From CAZWRV01 sp964636325 (GTDB taxonomy: Bacteria; Verrucomicrobiota; Lentisphaeria; Victivallales; GWF2-50-93), in assembly GCA_964636325.1 (NCBI GenBank), contig CAZWRV010000132.1:1-13580 (forward strand): 13,580 bases of DNA. Reading direction: 5' to 3'. The notes under the pieces were generated by a model. The model did not search any database, was not told where the DNA came from, and saw nothing but the letters and a program-made list of their open reading frames with translations. Position numbers and translations under genes: made by a program. Positions 7,441-13,510 of this stretch are shown in pieces; positions within the stretch are counted from its first letter, which is position 1; every line of letters starts with the position of its first letter.

Positions 7441-7494
7441 CTGAATTATTCACAAACGTTTTTTTGCATGCAAAATAGTTTGTGAATAATTCAG
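7441..7494. repeat. Perfect 17-bp-stem palindrome with nested inner palindrome
   Basis: CTGAATTATTCACAAAC (7441-7457) is the exact reverse complement of 7478-7494. The 20-base loop contains a second perfect palindrome, TTTTGCATGCAAAA (7462-7475). It starts one base after the M16 stop codon and lies at the junction with the convergent GH42 gene. No T-run follows either arm, so it is not a standard intrinsic terminator, although it may block or protect transcripts from both sides. Confidence 0.85.
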
Positions 7495-7499
7495 CTGCA

Positions 7500-7720
7500 G
7501 AAGTCAAATTTTCAAATTATGCGATTAACATGCCCGCTAAATGCCGGATTTCCGGTTTCCGGGCATAGTCCCCCTTACCCCCGCTATTTTCAGGGCGGCG
7601 GAGACCGCCACGGCGCAGGCTATCCCGACGCCGGGGCGGGGGCAGGTCCTGGCATGTCCGCTATTCTGCGGTACAACTCCCTGAACATGAACCTAAAGGA
7701 GTATAACCTGTGATATTGTG
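7500..7720. other. Convergent intergenic region with GC-rich hairpins
   Basis: No convincing gene lies in the 221 bases between the palindrome and the GH42 stop codon. A nested hairpin is visible: ATGCCCG (7530-7536) pairs with CGGGCAT (7560-7566), and inside it CCGG (7544-7547) pairs with CCGG (7552-7555). The following stretch (about 7570-7660) is very GC-rich with short complementary runs. This may be degenerate repeat DNA or transcript 3' structure for the GH42 operon; no clear T-run terminator was seen. Confidence 0.4.
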
Positions 7721-9904
7721 TCAGGATGGGGCTCCCAATTTTATAATCACGGCACTTTTTGGCGCAAGGGCCAAAGTTATTATTCCCCTGTTTGCCGTTT
7801 CCGCTTTTCGGACCAGGTTGCTTCCGTCGGGCTTGAAGATATTCAAGCATGAGAAGGCTCCCGATATCTTCAGAATCACTTCAATCTTCTCGTCGCCGTG
7901 GTTGAGGGCGTAGCACAGCGATTCGTCCTTTCCGTCAATCCCGCCGCTTTTGCGCTGTTCGCATATCTCGATATTCTTAAGATCCGCCAGATTCTTGCCT
8001 GTCAAACTGCAGATTTCTATGCTGCGGGGCGGCAGCGCCTTCTTCAAGATTGTTCCGACAAGATTCAGGATATTATCATTTTCTGAGTCCTCATAATCGG
8101 CGAAGAGCATTGTGCCGAACATATATGTCTCGCCCCTGCGGAACTTATTATGGACAAGGCTCGCACGTCCATCATTGAACCTCGACAACACCTTCCCATG
8201 GGCTGAAGCTCTTAAGTGCTGGACGAAGAGGTGGGGCGAGACTAGCCCAGGAGTTTTTACAGTAATGATCTGCGGTCCAGGCGGCCCTATTACCGGCACG
8301 GCGTCTGCGAACGAACAGCCGAAAACTTTATCAAGCCCATGGCCCGGAGCGCTTGCATGCAGCGTGCCGTCGTCGTCCTTGAATCCGAAGGGGAAGTCTG
8401 CGATTATGCGGCCGCCATTTTCTACAAATTCCCTGATCCGTCCAGCGACTCCTGCCGAAATGTTCGGGACAAAGGGTGCGATGAGAACCTTATACTTAGA
8501 CAAGTTCCCTTCCAGAATGCCGGAGTCGTCGATGAAATCGGCCTGCAGCTTCAGACCCCAGATCAGCTTGTATGCGCCCAGCCATGAATGCTGGTTGTAT
8601 TTCTTGTCCTCTAAGTTTTCATAGCCCTCCAAAATCCCCTGATGCAAGGTTGAATATGAGGACAGTATCGCAATCTCGGCCTTGTATTCATAGGATAGGA
8701 ACATGTCGGCGTTTTTTTGGAGAAGGCTTGACAGTTCCCCAACCCTTTTGGCTCTGTCCGTAGGAGAGCCGTCCCAGCCCACCAGTCCGAACTCGCCGGC
8801 CTGCTTCGCCTTGATCCGTGTGCGGTAGAGCCAGGAGGATATGGCCCTAGCTCCATGCCCGAGCATCTGCCAGTAGCGCATGATAGCCTCATCCTCTGAG
8901 ACGTGGTATGGCGAATCGCTGTCGAGATCCCATAGGGCGGGGCCCGCCTGGGTCTCGACTATCCAGAAGTAGTTCTTCTTCGACGCGCTGCGCACCCTGT
9001 CAAGGTAGCATGCCGGAACATATGGCCTGTCGCCATGGTGAGGATACTGCAGGTGGTAGTGAGATATCCCCAGGACGTCGACTACCCTTGCTGTCTTCCA
9101 GAAGCTGCATTTGTCGAACCAGGATCTGCTGTCAAGTTGGTATGGGTTGGGATTGACGGTCGTAGTTCTTTTCAGTGGGTCGTGCTTTTTGATCAGCCTG
9201 TCGATCCCCGCGAGCACTGCCGCAAGATTGTCCTCGGAAAACTGCTGCCAGTCGAGCTGGCAGGGGTAACCGAACTTGATCGGCCTGACTTCGTCCCAGG
9301 ACTTGTAGGAGACCGGATATTCGTCGCTCCATGCGCCGTTCAAATTGCCAATCCTACGATATTTGTGCCGGAGCCATGTCCTGAACTTGTCCAGCGAATG
9401 CCTGCAGACACATCCGTTGCCGCAGGCCTCGCTTGATATCAGCCAGCAGTGGAGGGCCGGGCTTTTAGAATAACGACTTACGACCTCTGCCATGAAATCG
9501 TGGGCCTTTTCAACGAACACAGGATCGTCATAACAAATCAGGCGGCGGTCCATCCCGGCGCCGGGGGTTTCCGGTTCAGTCCTGACGACTTCACATTTGT
9601 AGTCTTTTATAAGCCATTCGGGATGATATACGCCGGCGATACTGCTGAATCCGCCGAAGTTGAGCATGATCTTCATCCCGTGCCGCTCCGCGATGCGGAA
9701 GATGCGGTCGAGCATCGAGAAGTCGCGGACGCCCTCAATCCTTTCAATTCTGTCCCATGAGGCCCAGGAACGGAACATGGTCAGGCCGAGCCTTTTCATC
9801 TGGACGACATCCTTCTCCCATTCCGACGGGGGAACTTCGGTGGCCCTCGCGACTGGGGCATACATCGAACCGAACGGGAAGAATTGCTTCTGAATTGTTT
9901 TCAT
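7721..9904 (-). CDS. GH42-family glycoside hydrolase (beta-galactosidase-like)
   Basis: This 727-residue protein has the GH42 layout: a TIM barrel (about 1-385), a flavodoxin-like trimerisation domain (about 405-600, including YKVLIAPFVPN and ENGGRIIADFPFG), and a C-terminal beta domain. Family enzymes hydrolyse non-reducing beta-galactosides or related sugars by a retaining mechanism. The acid/base should be E159 in WLISSEACG and the nucleophile E317 in FWIVETQAG. Clan GH-A enzymes normally have Asn before the acid/base; here it is S158. C124 and the CxC at 165-167 resemble the GH42 zinc-site cysteines, but the last Cys of the usual CxCxxC is S170, so C161 or H169 may substitute. There is no signal peptide, so it acts in the cytoplasm on imported sugars. 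Its ATG overlaps the murQ stop (ATGA), implying translational coupling. Activity on an amino-sugar glycan is inferred from context only. Confidence 0.88.
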   Translation of the reverse strand: MKTIQKQFFPFGSMYAPVARATEVPPSEWEKDVVQMKRLGLTMFRSWASWDRIERIEGVRDFSMLDRIFRIAERHGMKIMLNFGGFSSIAGVYHPEWLIKDYKCEVVRTEPETPGAGMDRRLICYDDPVFVEKAHDFMAEVVSRYSKSPALHCWLISSEACGNGCVCRHSLDKFRTWLRHKYRRIGNLNGAWSDEYPVSYKSWDEVRPIKFGYPCQLDWQQFSEDNLAAVLAGIDRLIKKHDPLKRTTTVNPNPYQLDSRSWFDKCSFWKTARVVDVLGISHYHLQYPHHGDRPYVPACYLDRVRSASKKNYFWIVETQAGPALWDLDSDSPYHVSEDEAIMRYWQMLGHGARAISSWLYRTRIKAKQAGEFGLVGWDGSPTDRAKRVGELSSLLQKNADMFLSYEYKAEIAILSSYSTLHQGILEGYENLEDKKYNQHSWLGAYKLIWGLKLQADFIDDSGILEGNLSKYKVLIAPFVPNISAGVAGRIREFVENGGRIIADFPFGFKDDDGTLHASAPGHGLDKVFGCSFADAVPVIGPPGPQIITVKTPGLVSPHLFVQHLRASAHGKVLSRFNDGRASLVHNKFRRGETYMFGTMLFADYEDSENDNILNLVGTILKKALPPRSIEICSLTGKNLADLKNIEICEQRKSGGIDGKDESLCYALNHGDEKIEVILKISGAFSCLNIFKPDGSNLVRKAETANRGIITLALAPKSAVIIKLGAPS

Positions 9905-10728
9905 TTCCGGCCTTTCTTCAGTTCCTTGAGCGCCGCGTCAATTTTGAAGCCGTGCGTCTCCAGCAGTTTTCCGGCCGCGTTTCTGCCAATGCCGCCTTTC
10001 AGCATTGCCGTGTGAATTGCGCGCTCCTTGAGTTTGCCGCATGTGATCTGCATATGGCTCATCATGTTTCCGTCGACTCTGCCGAGTTTGACCATGACGG
10101 TTGTGCTAATCATGTTGAGGACGAGTTTCTCGGCGGTGCCGGCCTTGAGCCTGGTCGAGCCGGTTATCACTTCCGGCCCTGTGACCGGGCATATTGCGAT
10201 GTCGGAAAGATCGCGCACTCTGCCTTCGGGATTGCAGAAAACCGATATGGTCGGGCAGCCGAGCCTTCGTGCCGTCTTGAGTGCGCCGCAAACGTATGGC
10301 GTCGTGCCGCTCGTGCTGAGTCCGACGACGACGTCGCCGGCCCTGAAGCCGCGCCTGCGCAGATCCTTGCCGCCCTGCCTTTCGTTGTCCTCGGCCCCGT
10401 CCTTCGCATTGAAGACCGCATCCCTTCCTCCGGCGATCAGCGCCTGCACCATTTCGGATGGCACTCCGAAAGTCGGCGGACATTCCGAGGCGTCTACTAT
10501 ACCGAGCCGTCCGCTTGTGCCAGCACCGACATAGAAGAGGCGGCCGCCTTTCTTGATCGCGCTGACTATGATTTCCACCGCCTTCGTGATTTCCGTAATT
10601 GTCTTTCCGACCGCAAGAGGCACGAGTCGGTCGTTTTCATTCATCATCGTCAGGATTTCAGGGATGCTCTTCTTGTCAATCCCGGCAGTGTCAGGGTTGA
10701 TTGATTCAGTGATTAGATTTGGCATCAT
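9901..10728 (-). CDS. murQ: N-acetylmuramic acid 6-phosphate etherase
   Basis: MurQ cleaves the D-lactyl ether of MurNAc-6-phosphate to give GlcNAc-6-phosphate and D-lactate, a cytoplasmic step in recovering peptidoglycan sugars. The 275-residue protein is slightly shorter than the E. coli enzyme (about 298) but complete. It contains the SIS (sugar isomerase) sugar-phosphate fold with YVGAGTSGRLGIVDASECPP (66-85). E82 and E113 occupy the positions of the two catalytic glutamates known in E. coli MurQ (83 and 114). GLSTSGTTPY (136-145) forms the second phosphate-loop region, and STRLKAGTAEKLVLNMIST (191-209) is also typical. The start is ATG 10728, with AGGAAA just upstream; a second ATG at 10725 is possible. 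It lies about 100 bases after nanE, with a branched hairpin element between, and overlaps the GH42 start by four bases. Confidence 0.97.
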   Translation of the reverse strand: MMPNLITESINPDTAGIDKKSIPEILTMMNENDRLVPLAVGKTITEITKAVEIIVSAIKKGGRLFYVGAGTSGRLGIVDASECPPTFGVPSEMVQALIAGGRDAVFNAKDGAEDNERQGGKDLRRRGFRAGDVVVGLSTSGTTPYVCGALKTARRLGCPTISVFCNPEGRVRDLSDIAICPVTGPEVITGSTRLKAGTAEKLVLNMISTTVMVKLGRVDGNMMSHMQITCGKLKERAIHTAMLKGGIGRNAAGKLLETHGFKIDAALKELKKGRK

Positions 10729-10776
10729 TGTTTCCTATTTATTAATCGTTAATCTAAGCTATTGGGGGAGCGCATG

Positions 10777-10824
10777 GTGCTGGAGTAAGCACGCCCTTCA
10801 GGGTGTGCAGGCTGAAGCCAGCAC
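10777..10824. repeat. Branched hairpin element inside the amino-sugar operon
   Basis: Outer arms GTGCTGG (10777-10783) and CCAGCAC (10818-10824) are perfectly complementary. Inside them are a hairpin of GCACGCCC (10789-10796) with GGGTGTGC (10801-10808), paired on the + strand with one G-T wobble, and a short GGC/GCC hairpin (10810-10819) whose last two bases compete with the outer stem. The layout resembles a three-way junction. It fills most of the gap between nanE and murQ. It looks like a dispersed repeat; an mRNA processing or attenuation role is speculative. Confidence 0.6.
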
Positions 10825-10829
10825 ATACT

Positions 10830-11510
10830 TCAATCGCCGGATATAATCGTTGAGACGAAATGCCTTGTTATCATCATCGGGTTTGTGACGGCCTTTCCGA
10901 TCACAACGGCCCATGCTCCCAGTTTCAACGCCTTGTTAACCTCTTCCGGATACCAGAAACGGCCCTCCGCGACCACCGGGCAGTCAAGTTTTGAACAAAG
11001 GGTTTTCAGCAGTTCAAAGTCCGGCCCTTTTGTCCTGACGCTGGAAGAAGTATATCCGGCGAGGGTTGTCGCGACGATGTCGCAGCCGGCCTTGGCGGCC
11101 TGGACGCCTTCCTCGAACGTGCTTACATCGCCCATCACCGGCAGGCGAATCTCCTTGTGGATTTGCGCGACGAATTCCGCGGTGCTCAGACCGCCGGGGC
11201 GCTTCCGCATTGTGGCATCGAGCGCGATGATGTCGCAGCCGGCCCTGGCTATCGCCTCCGCATGCTTGAAGCTTGGGGTAATGTAGATTTGATCCTCGGA
11301 GGGCTTGGTCTTGTAGATGCCGATGACCGGGATGCTGCAGATTTTCCTTATCGCGGCTATGTCGTCCGGGCCGTTGGCGCGGATTCCGGCCGCACCGCCT
11401 TTCTCGGCGCAGAGCGCCATCAGAGGCATGGTGCCTGTGCCGTATAGGGGATTCCCCTTTATGGCCTGGCATGAGACAATTATCCCGTGACGGAGCTTGT
11501 TGATTATCAT
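10830..11510 (-). CDS. nanE: N-acylmannosamine-6-phosphate 2-epimerase
   Basis: NanE converts N-acetylmannosamine-6-phosphate to N-acetylglucosamine-6-phosphate, a step of sialic acid and ManNAc catabolism in the cytoplasm. The 226-residue length matches E. coli NanE (229). The TIM-barrel strand motifs are present: GIIVSCQ (9-15), PVIGIYK (61-67), DIIALDAT (93-100), MGDVSTFEEG (126-135), ATTLAGYT (147-154) and VVAEGRF (179-185). K67 and E182 match the catalytic lysine and glutamate described for Clostridium NanE. ATG 11510 is preferred because it forms an ATGA overlap with the stop of the upstream kinase; an in-frame GTG at 11516 would add two residues. No NanA lyase is in the window, so ManNAc may come directly from a glycan, or sialate cleavage is encoded elsewhere. 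Confidence 0.96.
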   Translation of the reverse strand: MIINKLRHGIIVSCQAIKGNPLYGTGTMPLMALCAEKGGAAGIRANGPDDIAAIRKICSIPVIGIYKTKPSEDQIYITPSFKHAEAIARAGCDIIALDATMRKRPGGLSTAEFVAQIHKEIRLPVMGDVSTFEEGVQAAKAGCDIVATTLAGYTSSSVRTKGPDFELLKTLCSKLDCPVVAEGRFWYPEEVNKALKLGAWAVVIGKAVTNPMMITRHFVSTIISGD

Positions 11511-12487
11511 ATCCACTCGTATTCTGTCCTTAAGACATTCTGGAAATCAGGCTTGGCACCGGCATCGAGCAACGCCATAACGACGGCGGCCTTGAAGAGG
11601 CTGAATTCGGGACGGCATAAGATCTCCATGTCCGGCCTCAAAGCTTTCAAATGTTTCGAACAGAGCGGTAGGAAAGTCTCTGCCTGGGCGGAGATTCCAC
11701 CCATCAGGAGAACCTTCGCATCGGGCTTGCCGGCGACTGAAACTGCCAGCCGCGCCACGGCCACGGCCGCTTCGCAGATGATTTCGGCCGCGGCGGGGTC
11801 GCCTTCAAGGAATAATCTGTAGACGACAGGCGACACGGCAGCGATTTCGGCACGGCCAAGCTGTAAGAATCTGTCTCTGAAGGCCATGCGTCCGGCGAAG
11901 TCGTCCTGTGCCGGCATATTTCCGTAGGGTTTCAATATCTCGATTAACCTTGTCGGCGCTTCCCTGCGGTCAAGCATCAGCAGAGCCTTGCGCAGCCCGG
12001 CCAGCCCGATCGAGTAGCCGCTTCCGGCGTCGTCGAAGAGCGGCCCCCACCCCCCGGAGCAGATGACCGCATCGCCGTCCAATCCCATCGCGACGGTTCC
12101 GGTTCCCGCCATGACGCATGCGTCGACCCCGAGCATCGGCGCGCAGGCCTTGAACCAGTTTCCTTTCGCTTCGCGGTCGACCTTGATCCGCGAAGCCGGG
12201 AGTACGCGGGCAAGCGCCAGCTCTACCTCCTCGGAGTTCGGACCGCCCAGGGAAAAATAACCGGTGCCGATCTCGACGCCAGCCCTTCCGCCCTTCTCGA
12301 TCAGGCGGCTGACCGTCTCGCGGATCGTCTTCTCGACCGGAAGCGTTCCGGGGATGGAAGCGACGCCCGGACCTGTGGCCGTCACCAGTGGATGGCCGTC
12401 ATAATGCAACAGCACGGCACGTATCCTGCTGCCGCCGCTGTCCGCGGCGAAGATCAATTTGTCGTCCGACATCTCAATGCCTATCAT
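11507..12487 (-). CDS. BadF/BadG/BcrA/BcrD-type amino-sugar kinase (NagK/MurK-like)
   Basis: This is an ASKHA-fold kinase that probably phosphorylates an N-acetylated amino sugar at O6 using ATP. Numbered from the second ATG (12472, 321 residues), the phosphate-1 loop is AADSGGSRIRAV (9-20), the candidate catalytic base is D99 in KVDREAKGN, the phosphate-2 loop is MAGTGTVAMG (121-130), and the adenosine motif is VLLMGGIS (254-261). GGWGPLFDDAGSGYSIG (140-156) is typical of the GlcNAc kinase/MurK branch. The frame opens at ATG 12487 (326 residues); the start at 12472 fits the protein better, while neither has a strong SD. In Tannerella and Clostridium, kinases of this family phosphorylate MurNAc (and GlcNAc). 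The downstream nanE and murQ make ManNAc, MurNAc or GlcNAc the plausible substrates. The stop overlaps the nanE start (ATGA). Confidence 0.88.
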   Translation of the reverse strand: MIGIEMSDDKLIFAADSGGSRIRAVLLHYDGHPLVTATGPGVASIPGTLPVEKTIRETVSRLIEKGGRAGVEIGTGYFSLGGPNSEEVELALARVLPASRIKVDREAKGNWFKACAPMLGVDACVMAGTGTVAMGLDGDAVICSGGWGPLFDDAGSGYSIGLAGLRKALLMLDRREAPTRLIEILKPYGNMPAQDDFAGRMAFRDRFLQLGRAEIAAVSPVVYRLFLEGDPAAAEIICEAAVAVARLAVSVAGKPDAKVLLMGGISAQAETFLPLCSKHLKALRPDMEILCRPEFSLFKAAVVMALLDAGAKPDFQNVLRTEYEWI

Positions 12488-12514
12488 GTTCTTTTATATT
12501 AATTGGCGGTGTTC

Positions 12515-12619
12515 TAGTGTCAGTGTCCAGGTGTCAACAGAAAGATAATAGCAATGTCTCATGCACACAGCAGTAACTATTTTTGCTGAAACCTGAAACC
12601 CGACACCCGACACCTCAGG
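12515..12619. repeat. Inverted heptamer-repeat arms (CTGAMAC type) upstream of the kinase
   Basis: The right arm (12586-12619) is an exact 7-base tandem on the + strand: CTGAAAC twice, CCGACAC twice, then CTCAGG. The left arm (12515-12537) carries related units in opposite orientation (read on the - strand: CTGGACA, CTGACAC). The arms enclose a 48-base spacer. The left arm also contains TTGACA on the - strand (12537-12532), a perfect -35 hexamer, with TAGAAC 15 bases downstream. It could therefore supply a promoter for the kinase operon, though the spacing is short. Confidence 0.65.
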
Positions 12620-12630
12620 CGGCAGAGCCC

Positions 12631-13329
12631 TCAATTCCCGAAAACGAACCAGCCCGGATTTGATCTAAGCGTGTTTATATTGCAGCCTTCGGTATGTCCG
12701 TCGAAAAAGAACACGTTTATATGCAGATTGTGCCTCGGATTTCCGAGCCCGTGCGTCACATGGTTTATGTCGTCCCCCTTGATCACCCAGTCGTGTATGC
12801 TGTCGTCGTTCGACTCGCCCAGGACGGCAAGCGACGAAGGCTTTTTCGCGGAAGTCGTCCTATGCCGTTCCAGATCGACAACCCCGGCCCAGGCGATTGA
12901 CCAGCCCGGTGAAGTCCAGCTGTAGACATATCCATAAGACTGCTTGTGGAGATCGTAGAAGTCCCATGTCTTGTCGCCGGGGCACCTGAACAGTTCTATG
13001 TTGTTGTTCAGATAGTCGGTGCACATGTTGAAGAACCATCCCTGTGAGTTCACGGCCTGCCCCTGGATTGTTCCGGCAAACGGTTTGTCGTATTGGGGGA
13101 AATATCCGAAGTCTTCGCAGTATATGCCGACACCGCCGCTGCCGATCTGCCTTATGTCGTTTAGGCACAATGTCTTTCGAGCCTGGCCCCTGGCCTTGTT
13201 AAGCGCGGGCAGGAGCATCGCCGCAATAATCGCGATTATCGCGATGACCACGAGCAGCTCGATAAGAGTAAAAATTTTCTTGGACGGAAAAATTTTACCT
13301 AAACCTGAAAGATTGATCATGCTTGACAT
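12631..13329 (-). CDS. Type II-secretion-like pseudopilin with H-X9-DG motif
   Basis: This 232-residue prepilin-like protein is probably processed by a prepilin peptidase and placed in the inner membrane or a pseudopilus. The basic leader (KK at 17-18) precedes FTLIELLVVIAIIAIIAAML (20-39). The hydrophobic helix has the conserved Glu at +5 (E24) and continues to PALNKARGQAR (41-51). The C-terminal H200-X9-D210-G211 motif, in RHNLHINVFFFDGH, marks the prepilin-processing-associated H-X9-DG group, which is expanded in Planctomycetes and Lentisphaerae. The residue before the cleavage site is Ile, not the usual Gly. ATG 13329 is chosen because GAGGAGGTGG lies just upstream; the frame extends to 13386, but that part is the hairpin repeat. 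It is followed after 143 bases by the kinase operon on the same strand, so a link to glycan use is possible but unproven. Confidence 0.9.
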   Translation of the reverse strand: MSSMINLSGLGKIFPSKKIFTLIELLVVIAIIAIIAAMLLPALNKARGQARKTLCLNDIRQIGSGGVGIYCEDFGYFPQYDKPFAGTIQGQAVNSQGWFFNMCTDYLNNNIELFRCPGDKTWDFYDLHKQSYGYVYSWTSPGWSIAWAGVVDLERHRTTSAKKPSSLAVLGESNDDSIHDWVIKGDDINHVTHGLGNPRHNLHINVFFFDGHTEGCNINTLRSNPGWFVFGN

Positions 13330-13336
13330 TTTGCCA

Positions 13337-13420
13337 CCTCCTCTGAAACTCGCCTGAAGTAACGCAGACATTCCTGTCTGCGGCATCGCAGGTAGGAATA
13401 CCTGCGCTACTTCAAGTATC
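13337..13420 (-). repeat. REPIN-like hairpin doublet, right copy, with Shine-Dalgarno
   Basis: Two hairpins lie head to head, four bases apart. One (13363-13382, read on the - strand) is identical to the left-end copy, CGCAGACA-GGAA-TGTCTGCG. The other (13387-13406, + strand) is CGCAGGTA-GGAA-TACCTGCG. They share the loop, while two stem positions differ with matching changes on the other side. Each is followed by a TACTTCA-type tail. The - strand side continues through GGCGAGTTTCAGAGGAGGTGG, which holds the pseudopilin ribosome site. Confidence 0.8.
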
Positions 13421-13428
13421 TCGCCGAC

Positions 13429-13445
13429 AAAACTGGCGCCGCCAG
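13429..13445 (-). terminator. Weak terminator-like hairpin on the - strand
   Basis: On the - strand, CTGGC and GCCAG (13445-13433) form a 5-bp stem with a 3-base loop followed by TTTT (13432-13429). The stem is short. It could end a transcript entering from beyond the right edge of the window. Confidence 0.25.
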
Positions 13446-13450
13446 ATGGC

Positions 13451-13469
13451 CACTCCTCTGAAACTCGCC
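13451..13469 (-). repeat. Orphan copy of the Shine-Dalgarno-bearing repeat tail
   Basis: On the - strand this reads GGCGAGTTTCAGAGGAGTG, nearly the same as the tail before the pseudopilin (13337-13354) and before the AraC-type gene (39-56). No start codon follows at a usable distance, and no complete hairpin is attached, so it looks like a fragment or a duplicated copy flanking the doublet. Confidence 0.6.
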
Positions 13470-13471
13470 CA

Positions 13472-13504
13472 TCTTTGTCGCGAACTTTGTCGTTATCTTT
13501 GTCG
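13472..13504 (-). repeat. 12-bp-period CGACAAAG array
   Basis: CTTTGTCG recurs with exact 12-base spacing within 13472-13504 (three units; on the - strand CGACAAAG), separated by variable 4-base fillers. A partial unit in the opposite orientation (CGACAAAA) occurs at 13425-13432. There are too few units, without proper spacers, for a CRISPR array. Confidence 0.6.
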
Positions 13505-13510
13505 TCTTTT

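Noticed and set aside
7441..7494. Intrinsic terminator or integron attC site
   Set aside because: There is no T-tract after either arm, and the conserved attC core ends and bulged-base pattern are absent; the stem is perfectly paired.
7519..7713. Small + strand frame in the M16/GH42 gap
   Set aside because: Low-complexity Gly/Pro/Ala sequence over hairpin-rich DNA, with no SD and no family resemblance.
12516..12532. Confident sigma70 promoter for the kinase operon
   Set aside because: TTGACA is perfect, but the best -10 (TAGAAC) is only 15 bases away and both lie in repeat DNA; kept only as a possibility.
13330..13386. N-terminal extension of the pseudopilin
   Set aside because: The extra residues are a translation of the hairpin repeat, and a strong SD lies just before ATG 13329.
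13472..13504. CRISPR array
   Set aside because: The repeated unit is about 8 bases with 4-base gaps; there are no spacers of CRISPR length and no cas genes.
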